Of a DNA stretch of 64,000 nucleotides, positions 30,616-40,565 are shown piece by piece. The DNA lies in assembly GCF_002142215.1 (NCBI RefSeq), contig NZ_NAST01000013.1, positions 1 through 64,000 on the forward strand. The letters are read 5' to 3'. The stretch comes from Gilliamella sp. N-G2 (GTDB lineage Bacteria; Pseudomonadota; Gammaproteobacteria; Enterobacterales; Orbaceae). A program made the position numbers and the translations under genes. The first letter of the stretch is position 1, and each line of letters starts with the position of its first letter. The notes beneath the pieces are model-generated. The model saw only the letters and a program-made list of their open reading frames with translations, was not told the origin of the DNA and ran no database searches.

Positions 30616-32103
30616 ATGCAAAGAATAACTCGTATTGCTTTTGATCATAATAACATAGACAAGATGCAGTTACTGGAACAGTATAATTCTTTACTTTCAA
30701 TACTTAAACCTCATTTGACCACAAGAACATTTTCAATTTTTGCTTCATCAAGATTAATAGAAAATAACCAATATATTGCCTGGTATACTGATCTTGAAGG
30801 CCAACCTATATTGCTTAATGATATAGGTGACTCGTCGCAAAAAGCTGTAATTGAAGACGCCTTACATACTCGAATCAATGATATTGAGACTACAGTCAAA
30901 TTAATTTCTTTAGATAATGAACAAAAAGCTTTAGTGTCTTCATGGTTATCAAGAATTAAAAGTCCAAATAATCAAATTTATGTAATTAATAATGAACCAG
31001 TTATTATTGATACTTTTGAACCAATTGTATTACCTGAACCGCCAATTGTCGCACCAAAAAGTTTTTGGCGATGGTGGTATTCCTTAATTTTAGTTTTACT
31101 TTTATTATTAATTTTAGGTTTGTTATGGTTCTTTCTTAATCCTTTCAAAAAGACTAGCAACAAAGTGGAACCAATCGTCGAACCAGCGATTACACAACCA
31201 ATTGAACCGAAAAAAACGGAACTAACCGTTGAATTTGCAAAACAGCCAGAACTTGTCATTAAACCTAAACCTGAATTAAAATCAGAACCACAGGTTTCAG
31301 AGCCACAACCTGTAGTTGTACCTGACCCAACACCAGAGTCGGTTAGCAAATCAGAACCTAAACCAGCGCCAAAAGTAAAAAATCCACCAAATTGTATTAC
31401 TAAGGAAGAATTGGTAAAAAATACTAATCCATCCAAAATGGCGTTGATCTTTGATAATTCTTTATCAATGACGGTAACATTAGCAGAGCCTCCTTCACAA
31501 GTTCAGCAATATTTTAATTATTTAACTCATGGCTATCCTAGCTATATGCCTGCATCAGAAAGAATTGCGTATGAAAAACGGATGTCTCGACTACCGACTC
31601 GTTTATCAACCAGTAAAAAAGTGGCATTGACTAGTATCGATAAAATTCAACAAAATATTAATATAGCATTAGTGGCATTAAATAGTTGTCCAGCGGCAGA
31701 TACAACACCATTTTATAATTATTCAGGCAGAGGCGCTTTAAAAAGTAAAATTAATCGATTAACACCAAGTGCAGCTGGTGGCGGAGGTACACCACTTTAT
31801 AGCGGATTAGAAAAAGCAAGTAAGATGCTTGATGGTGTAAAACGAGATGATTATATCCTTATAATTAGTGATGGCGATGATAATTGCTCAAGAAATAATA
31901 TTTGCACGTTAGCTAATTATATTGCAGCTCAAAAACCTCGACTCAAGATAAATATCGTTGATATAGCGGGTGAACATAAAATAGATTGTGTAGCTAATGC
32001 TACTCGAGGCAAAGTTTATATCGCACAAAGTCCTAAGGATATGATTAGACAGATGAATAAAGCTGTATCTGATTTAAAAATTAATCGTCCTGTTTGTCAG
32101 TAA
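30616..32103 (+). CDS. Membrane-anchored von Willebrand A protein (copy 2)
   Basis: A 495-residue paralogue of the preceding protein, with the same N-terminal domain (YVINNEPVII), the same KSFWRWW patch and membrane helix (about 155-175). A longer Pro/Glu/Lys linker (repeated EPKP and PEP units, about 185-260) acts as a periplasmic spacer. The vWA domain has MIDAS D280-x-S282-x-S284, a Thr in GGGTPLYSG and ISDGDDNC, with conserved cysteines. A 102-base gap separates the paralogues, so it may have its own promoter. It is the last gene before a strong terminator. Confidence 0.75.
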   Translation: MQRITRIAFDHNNIDKMQLLEQYNSLLSILKPHLTTRTFSIFASSRLIENNQYIAWYTDLEGQPILLNDIGDSSQKAVIEDALHTRINDIETTVKLISLDNEQKALVSSWLSRIKSPNNQIYVINNEPVIIDTFEPIVLPEPPIVAPKSFWRWWYSLILVLLLLLILGLLWFFLNPFKKTSNKVEPIVEPAITQPIEPKKTELTVEFAKQPELVIKPKPELKSEPQVSEPQPVVVPDPTPESVSKSEPKPAPKVKNPPNCITKEELVKNTNPSKMALIFDNSLSMTVTLAEPPSQVQQYFNYLTHGYPSYMPASERIAYEKRMSRLPTRLSTSKKVALTSIDKIQQNINIALVALNSCPAADTTPFYNYSGRGALKSKINRLTPSAAGGGGTPLYSGLEKASKMLDGVKRDDYILIISDGDDNCSRNNICTLANYIAAQKPRLKINIVDIAGEHKIDCVANATRGKVYIAQSPKDMIRQMNKAVSDLKINRPVCQ

Positions 32104-32191
32104 ACAGATAAATAAAATTGATAATGCCGAATTATTAGTACTAAATTTTACTCAATAGTTATCTTTAATAAAAATAACAATTAAAAATAGT

Positions 32192-32220
32192 AAAAAACCA
32201 GACAAAATGTCTGGTTTTTT
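32192..32220 (+). terminator. Bidirectional terminator ending the srf-type locus
   Basis: Stem AACCAGAC/GTCTGGTT with a 5-base loop (AAAAT), flanked by A and T runs on both sides. Before the mobile element inserted 12 bases downstream, it would have lain just past the gyrB stop and served both convergent genes. Confidence 0.85.
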
Positions 32221-32226
32221 TATTAA

Positions 32227-32231
32227 ACAAT
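32227..32231. repeat. Target-site duplication, left copy
   Basis: The 5 bases ACAAT directly abut the TGTCGG left end. The same 5 bases directly follow the right end at 38102-38106. Confidence 0.8.
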
Positions 32232-32364
32232 TGTCGGATCCGGGAATTAATGAAATGACGTATCAACTATATCAAGGACTTTCAATTATTATCGGATTTT
32301 TATATTTACTAAAAATCCGGTAATTTGCGATATGTGCAGGTATAAATCCTGTAATTAATAAAAT
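32232..32364. repeat. Left-end repeat array of the mobile element
   Basis: Four related units of about 20-27 bases fit a loose consensus AAATCCGGTAATnAnTGAAAT. They lie at 32232-32258 (terminal), 32280-32299 (inverted), 32313-32333 and 32344-32364 (the last two diverged). Uneven spacing contrasts with the tight right-end array. Confidence 0.65.
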
Positions 32365-32431
32365 TCTTGATGTTTTCTATTTTGGTAGATTTTGATGATT
32401 CAATATCATATAAAACATGAAAATAGATCTT

Positions 32432-34006
32432 CTAAGAATTATTATGTATTGTTAAAATATTTTTTATTACTTTACCTAATGCTTCCCCTAAAAGAGGAGG
32501 CACTGCGTTACCAACTTGAGTATATTGTGGTACCTCAAATTTTCTATATTCTCCGCCTGTAGTCACTTTAGATCGAAAAATAAAGTTATCAGGAAATGAT
32601 TGTATTCTAGCCATTTCACGAACAGTTAATGTTCTCAATTCATTTTTATCATAATGACATATATCATCAGGTATAGATAATGTTGTAAATGCTGGCTGAT
32701 CTTCTATTAAAGCTCTTTGGGTATTTTTTTTGTTTTCAATTTCACAATATAATTTATAATATTTTTTTATCAAAATTGGATTTCAATATTCCTTCGTTAG
32801 TAAGCAATTCTTGTTTAATTATCTCTTTTTTAGCTGTATTACTAAGTATTTTGATTTGTTGCTTAAGAAGATCCATAACTTCTTTTTTAGAGTCTTTACT
32901 TATTGTTTCAATAACTTGATATAATCTAAACCTCTGCTTAGTTAATAGTTTATGATTACGTCTTTCATTATTTGAAATCTTGTTTGCTTTTCCCTGTCTT
33001 TTAATCTTTAGTTTACTATTAATATATTTGATATAAGGGGATATCTTTTTTTCTTCTCCTTGAGATTTTAAGTCATCAATTGCATCTTTAACTGAATGAA
33101 AATTATCAATAAAACTTACTAGAGGATTTAAAAAGCTGCCTATAAATTTTGAAAAATCCTTTTCAACATCCCAACATTTTAAATGGCTGTAATCTATTGT
33201 TTCTAAATTAGTATCACTATTGCTTATGAGTTTTTTCGCAGATTGGAAAAGTTGTTTTTCAGTATCATTTAAATTTTTCTCAATAGTATTATAATAGTCT
33301 ATTCTGACTCCAATAAGAATAAATCTAGGGCGATTTTGTGGGACGCCTGTATTTTCGCATTAACAACCAAACATAGAGGTAGATATTTTTGCTTAGCAAA
33401 AACTTTAGATACTTCAAACCATGCATGATATTTTTTTGTATTATCATCTTTAGTTACAAAAGGACTAAGGATACCACTGACATTTTCCAGTAAAACAATT
33501 TTGGGGTTTATTTTTTTGACAAAATCTGCAAACTCTATCGGCAATGTATTTCTGTCGTGATCTTTCTCACGTAAACCCGCTAGACTGAAACTTTGACAAG
33601 GTGGTCCGCCTGCAATAAGATCGATATCATGACTTTTTATTTTTTCTATTAATTGTGAGTTTTTTTCTAAGAAAATATTAAGCTCTCTGATGTTTCCAAC
33701 AATAAGAGTTTTATTTAAATCAATATTTTCATTTAATTCAGAATATCTATTTTTAGTATTAATTGAAGGAAAAGATCTAGGATCTTCTCTCAATCTTTTT
33801 CCTATTTCATCCAGAGGAAAATTACTTGATAGCCATAGTGTATGTATTGGAGATTTATTTTTGGTTAAGTCTTCATTAAAAAAATTATAAGCATAGGTTT
33901 CTGCAGCCATTGGTGATAATTCATTTGCCATAATTAGCTCAAATCCAACAGATTGTAAACCTAGAGATAAACCACCACACCCTGAAAATAGTTCAATATA
34001 TTTCAC
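32432..34006 (-). pseudogene. Dcm-type DNA cytosine-5 methyltransferase, two frameshifts
   Basis: The reading frame begins MKYIELFSGCGGLSLGL (motif I, SAM binding), with PPCQSFS (motif IV, catalytic Cys) and ENVSG (motif VI). After NAKI, near 33348, the frame breaks; the next frame resumes exactly at GVPQNRPRF (motif VIII), as a one-base loss would give. A second break falls in a seven-base A run (T7 at 32762-32768 on the + strand). After it come LTVREMARIQSFPDNF (motif IX) and QVGNAVPP (motif X). Joined, it would be about 525 residues. All motifs survive, so the damage is recent, or the frames vary by slippage, or these are base-call errors. It is divergent from the restriction gene at 34097. 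Confidence 0.85.
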
Positions 34007-34096
34007 AATTTATAAGTATCAACATAAATATTTATAGCTATATTACGTCAAATAAATAAAATAGTCCAGGGTATATATAAAATTAAGGATAAAATA

Positions 34097-34472
34097 GTGA
34101 AAAAATATAAAGAATCGTTTATTAAAACGTTAACACAATCTGATGTAGATTTACATAAATCTAATCAGCATGAGTTACATGGCGTCAGTAAGTTAGAAAG
34201 TCTTTTTGGTAAAATTCTTGATGACCAAAAACTCAGTATTTCAGCTTCATTTTCAATTGTGAATACCCCCCCCTAAACCTATACATCTTACCTGGTATAA
34301 TTCAAGATCCGGTTCGGGTCGACATGAATATCGTTTATATTATGATAAATATATAAATGAGTGTAAACCCGGGGATAATTTTTTTATTGGCGTAACCCTT
34401 GATAATCTTTATGAGATCATCATTTTTCCTGATCAACAAGATAAGTATGATGAATGGACCAAAATTGATTAA
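34097..34472 (+). pseudogene. EcoRII-N-like restriction protein, broken at a C8 tract
   Basis: A GTG start with AAGGAT 7 bases upstream opens a frame that stops after 59 codons, just past eight C residues (34266-34273). Removing one C joins it to a second frame reading KPIHLTWYNSRSGSGRHEYR and on to 34472, giving about 125 residues. The pieces SDVDLHKSNQHE and WYNSRSGSGRHEYRLYY resemble the N-terminal DNA-binding domain of EcoRII-type endonucleases. No separate catalytic domain is present. Pairing with the divergent Dcm-type methylase supports a restriction-modification origin. The C tract could be a phase-variation switch, a fixed mutation or a sequencing error. Confidence 0.65.
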
Positions 34473-34596
34473 TAATAACTAAAGTCATCGAGCTATTAAT
34501 AATAATTTTTTCAAGCATTATTAGACTTAATATGGATAAGTAAACATACTATTTGTATCTAGTTGAACTTTAACTTTAACCAGATACAAATATTTT

Positions 34597-35739
34597 TTAA
34601 CAAGAATCGTGGATAAAAGCTTCTATTACTTTTCCTCTATTTGCTCGAGGTTCAGCATCGTTAACACCTTGACGTGATGCTTCAAAATATAATATATCAC
34701 CAGGTGTTTTTTCTTTATAGTTTTCTTTGTCTCCCAAATACTCATAATATGTTTTTTCAAAATCATCTAATTTGGACTTTAGAGCTACAAGGTTTATCGA
34801 ATCTAATGGTTGATTTGTATTCAGATTGAATTTATATAACTCAATGATAAGTGTAAATATATTTGATTTAGTAAACCACATTGAATCACTACTTAAGCGT
34901 ATACTTTCAATAAATTGGATAATCTCAACTAATTTTTGTTCATATTCAAAGGCTTTTGGGAATTCACCGTTATATTCTTGAATGTAAAATTCGTTTTTAC
35001 TTACCCTATTGAAATATACCCCATTTTCTAAAAATGTAGAAAGCAAGGTAATTATATATTGTAAAGCTAGCATTCTATCAATATCATTATCACTAAAAAT
35101 ATTTGATTTTTTTACAAAAAAATTGTGTAATAATTCTCGATTATTTTCATCTAATTTATACTCAATAATTGAATAATCAATATCACATTCTTTTTCAATT
35201 ATCTGTTTTGCAAATAATATAAACTCACTATCTCCATATTGTGCATGACTTTTTTCTATTTGATTTAGAGAGTATTCGGAACTATTAATTCGTTGAAAAA
35301 TATTTTTAATTTGTTCGGGGGTTGCATTTTTTAAATATCTAATTGAAACTTCAAAATTCAAAAAATCTCTTTTTTCGATATCAGATAGTTCTTTAAATGA
35401 TTTTAGTTTTTTTATCTTTTGGGCAAAAATGTCCTTAGCTTCAATATAATTAACAATTGTCGTAGTTCTCTGTTGACCATCGACGACAATATCACTAAAT
35501 TTTAGCGTTTCAGAATCCATTTCACCTGGCGCTATATAAATTTCAGGGAATGGGTAATTTAATAAAATTGTTTCAATAAAATTAATTTTATGCTGTTTTT
35601 TCCAGACCAGTTTCCTTTGAAAACTAGGCCTAACATCCCATTCATCTTTTTTGACTTTATTATAAATTTCTATAATTTTATAATTATTTGCAGGAACACT
35701 GGCATCCAATTTTATTTGTTGATTTTCAGTTTGCAACAT
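34597..35739 (-). CDS. DUF262 (GmrSD-N/ParB-like) protein
   Basis: A 380-residue protein with the DUF262 signature VDGQQRTTTI near residue 86 and an upstream RPSFQRKLVWKK region. In GmrSD and SspE this domain binds or hydrolyses nucleotides and controls a nuclease. No HNH (DUF1524) nuclease domain is seen at the C-terminus, so it is a stand-alone form. The start at ATG 35739 has GAGG 9 bases upstream and overlaps the nucleotidyltransferase stop by 14 bases; a TTG at 35748 is the alternative. Tight overlap with that gene suggests a two-protein module, probably defensive. Confidence 0.75.
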   Translation of the reverse strand: MLQTENQQIKLDASVPANNYKIIEIYNKVKKDEWDVRPSFQRKLVWKKQHKINFIETILLNYPFPEIYIAPGEMDSETLKFSDIVVDGQQRTTTIVNYIEAKDIFAQKIKKLKSFKELSDIEKRDFLNFEVSIRYLKNATPEQIKNIFQRINSSEYSLNQIEKSHAQYGDSEFILFAKQIIEKECDIDYSIIEYKLDENNRELLHNFFVKKSNIFSDNDIDRMLALQYIITLLSTFLENGVYFNRVSKNEFYIQEYNGEFPKAFEYEQKLVEIIQFIESIRLSSDSMWFTKSNIFTLIIELYKFNLNTNQPLDSINLVALKSKLDDFEKTYYEYLGDKENYKEKTPGDILYFEASRQGVNDAEPRANRGKVIEAFIHDSC

Positions 35740-36424
35740 TAGGTTCAACCTCTGTTTTAAGTTTTAATTTAGTTAAATTTCTGCTTTGATAGTCAAGAAA
35801 AAAAAACCAATTCTCATAAATTGCTAGTCCAATTTTTCTAGAAAATACTTTTTTTATTTCTTTATTAAAGTCACTAAATTTTTTATTGTTACGGCATATT
35901 TCAAACTCGTTAGGTTTAAAATCAGCTCTAAACCATCCTTGAGATAAGTATTTGTAATATTTAAATTGATTTTCATGAATCACATACTTTTTTGGTGGTG
36001 TAAAATTGTTATCAAGAAAAGTATATTCTTTGGGATTTGAATGGAAGTGTGTTCCTTTCCAACAATTATTGAGACCATCAGTAAAGTTATAAAGTTCCTG
36101 TTTTAGCTCTATGAATAAATTCTGATTGATAATCGCTATATCAATATCCGACGACTCGTTAAAGTCTCTATAATTTTTTTGGGGATTTAAACTAAAACCA
36201 AGTTGAGCAGAACCGACTATGATAAAATCCTTGTAGTTAATATTGAAGTAATTTTTTAATATTTCAGCTAGTTTTTGCTCTTTATCTTGATTATCTAAAA
36301 AAATATATGCAGGGGTACGAATAAGATGTTTATGTATTAGCCATTCCATATCATTTCTTGTAGAAGATAAATCTTTAAAGAAGGTGTTTTTTCTATTGGT
36401 GATTTCTTGGTTTACCATTAGCAT
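35726..36424 (-). CDS. MNT-type nucleotidyltransferase
   Basis: A 232-residue protein with the nucleotidyltransferase core: GSAQLGFS near residue 70 and SDIDIAI near 92, the GS...DxD pattern that binds metal and NTP. The C-terminal half is helical and not recognised. ATG 36424 follows an AGG at an 8-base distance and is preferred over the longer frame from 36502. It is transcribed just ahead of, and overlaps, the DUF262 gene. Such transferases act in toxin-antitoxin and anti-phage systems by modifying tRNA or protein partners; the target here is unknown. Confidence 0.7.
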   Translation of the reverse strand: MLMVNQEITNRKNTFFKDLSSTRNDMEWLIHKHLIRTPAYIFLDNQDKEQKLAEILKNYFNINYKDFIIVGSAQLGFSLNPQKNYRDFNESSDIDIAIINQNLFIELKQELYNFTDGLNNCWKGTHFHSNPKEYTFLDNNFTPPKKYVIHENQFKYYKYLSQGWFRADFKPNEFEICRNNKKFSDFNKEIKKVFSRKIGLAIYENWFFFLDYQSRNLTKLKLKTEVEPNVAN

Positions 36425-36449
36425 AAATATTGCCTTGATCCCTTTGGTT

Positions 36450-37712
36450 CTATAGTATAGCAAAATTTGAAATATATATGTAGGGTGTTTTTTTGTACAC
36501 AACTTGTTTTAATCCTAGCGTTAACTTTTGATATACATCTGACATATTTTCTAATTTAGCCATTAGTTTTTTTGAAGATATTCCTTTTTCTTTAGCAAGC
36601 TTAGATAAAATAATATAATTTTTATTGAATGTTTTGATATTGTCTTCTGTGATCCACCGAGTATTATTTCGTTTAATTATAGTATATGGCATAAGTTGAT
36701 GATTAACTAACTCGTAAGCAAATTGCTGACTAATAGTTAATTTTTTTGCTATTTCAGGAATAGTCATATAAGTATGTTACTTCGTTTTTTGATTAACCCA
36801 ACTAATGAGTGCTTTTGTTGGAATATGGATATCCCTTAGTGTCGGTCTATCGATATCTAGCATAACTGTAGGTAACTCTTGATTTATCATTGCGCTAATG
36901 ACTTCGTTATATGCTTCTTTTATTCAATTACCAATAAGTCTCATCGCATCAGGTAAAGCTAACGAATCTTTTAAATCGGCAGAATGTAATGCATGTTTTA
37001 AAATACGCTGTAAATAATCCTCAATTTCTGATTGTAAAAATAACCATGCCTTTCCTTTTGAGACTCTATTTTCAATAGCGTTGGCATATTTTTCAACTAT
37101 ATGAGTTAGACTATTATATTTATCTTCTAAATACCGATAAGCCGCCTCTGGCGCAATAGTGAAGTTGAAATGATTATTTTTTATTAAACTATTGAGTTGT
37201 CTTTTAGTGGTTCCTAATAAAAGGCAAACTTTTTTTAATGAAATTGTGCCTTGTAACATAGGTAATTGTTTGATGATATCTGGCTTATAATATAAACGAT
37301 AATATCTAGGTTTATGATGCTCCATAAAATATTGTTCATTATAGATAGTTTCCGAACGAATAAATCCTTTTGCTGTAGCTTTAATAATCAGTGATTCGGT
37401 AAGTTTAAATTGAGCTTTAACTTTTGAAATAAAGAGCCATGCATGATTAGCCAATATTGATTTTGAGAACAACGTGTTTTTATCCGTAATATGATTTCGC
37501 CAATATAAATTAATGAACTCATCAAGGTAACGTTTATATTCAGAAAATAAATCAGACTTAAAGCACCGATTAAATTGACGATAAAAAGGCATTAACTTTT
37601 TAGAGTATTTATCAATCGAGTGGATAAAATGATTTAAAAAATACCAAAATCCCTCTTTGCCGCCGAATAATATATGAGCTAGTCGTTCAGAGATAATAAT
37701 ATTATCCCGCAT
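36450..37712 (-). pseudogene. TniQ/TnsD-like C-terminal region with two in-frame stops
   Basis: One continuous frame of about 420 codons runs from 37712 to 36450, interrupted by TGA at 36924-36926 and TAA near 36780. The pieces read as one protein with three successive helix-turn-helix-like units: ISLKKVCLLLGTTKRQLNSL, ALPDAMRLIGN (stop) IKEAYNEV and TIPEIAKKLTISQQFAYELV. It also carries a WLFLQSEIEDYL and a WITEDNIKTF spacer. This repeating plan resembles the DNA-binding C-terminal half of TniQ/TnsD target-selection proteins. The N-terminal zinc finger is missing. Identification rests on pattern and on the Tn7-like ends; a generic DNA-binding protein is the alternative. Confidence 0.5.
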
Positions 37713-38033
37713 AGTAATACTCTGTTTTTCTGCAAATTGAATATTTTTGGGCGAAATAATTAAAAAAATAAAATATACTATTTTTAACTTATTAATATGA
37801 TTAAGTTTATCTATTGTTTTATGATTTGTTTTTTTATTTTTATACTCTATTCAATCATTATCTTATAAATTTATTTTAGGAATATTGTTTGGAATAATTC
37901 TATATGTATCAATTAAGTTTTACATTATAACTTATAAAGCAATTATTTTTGATGCTAACAATATAATAAAACGTCGAAATTATTTCGATATTAATGTGAC
38001 ATAAGAAAAAACCAGACATTGAATCTGGTTTGA
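37713..38033. other. Non-coding right flank inside the mobile element
   Basis: About 320 very AT-rich bases between the TniQ-like pseudogene and the right-end repeats. I see no gene-like frame and no residue of tnsABC. A hairpin at 38009-38031 is the only clear structure. Confidence 0.6.
38009..38031 (-). terminator. Terminator downstream of gyrB, inside the element end
   Basis: Arms AAACCAGA / TCTGGTTT with a 7-base loop; read on the minus strand the stem is followed by TTTTTTC. It would stop gyrB transcription about 80 bases past the stop codon. Its stem closely matches the native terminator at 32192-32220. Confidence 0.65.
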
Positions 38034-38101
38034 TATTTCAGTAATTACCGGATTTTATTTCACATACTCCGGATTTATTTCACTTATTACCGGATCCGAC
38101 A
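38034..38101. repeat. Right-end tandem repeat array of the mobile element
   Basis: Three adjoining units start at 38034, 38056 and 38076. They begin TATTTCAGTAATTACCGGAT, TATTTCACATACTCCGGATT and TATTTCACTTATTACCGGAT, with periods of 22 and 20 bases. The last unit ends in CCGACA, the element terminus. Each is the reverse complement of the left-end consensus. Confidence 0.75.
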
Positions 38102-38106
38102 ACAAT
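38102..38106. repeat. Target-site duplication, right copy
   Basis: ACAAT directly after the CCGACA terminus, identical to 32227-32231. The gyrB stop codon begins only 6 bases further on. Confidence 0.8.
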
Positions 38107-38111
38107 TGTTA

Positions 38112-40547
<2,436 letters not shown>

Positions 40548-40565
40548 TTATATCATTCTATATAT

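Larger units (their letters stand above)
32232..38101. mobile_element. Tn7-like/Mu-superfamily element remnant with defence cargo
   Basis: The boundaries are set by inverted ends: 5'-TGTCGGATCCGG at the left and CCGGATCCGACA-3' at the right. About 23 of the first 27 bases match between the two ends, and the ends are flanked by a perfect 5-bp duplication. Multiple 20-22 bp repeats at each end resemble the multiple transposase-binding sites of Tn7-like elements. TGT/ACA termini and 5-bp duplications are typical of the Tn7, Tn5053 and Mu superfamily. Inside are a broken restriction-modification pair, a DUF262/nucleotidyltransferase pair and a TniQ-like pseudogene. No DDE transposase or tnsC-like ATPase is seen, so it is decayed or was moved in trans. 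Confidence 0.75.

Noticed and set aside
30978-31436. 152-codon minus-strand frame opposite the Pro/Glu-rich linker of the second vWA protein
   Set aside because: Antisense shadow of a low-complexity coding region; the Gly/Ser-rich translation has no family features.
32689-32919. 76-codon plus-strand frame opposite the methylase pseudogene
   Set aside because: It overlaps clear methylase coding on the minus strand and shows no domain.
38034-38101. Tandem 20-22 bp repeats as a possible CRISPR array
   Set aside because: Units adjoin with no unique spacers, only three copies exist, and reverse-complement copies occur at the other end of the element; transposon-end sites explain them better.
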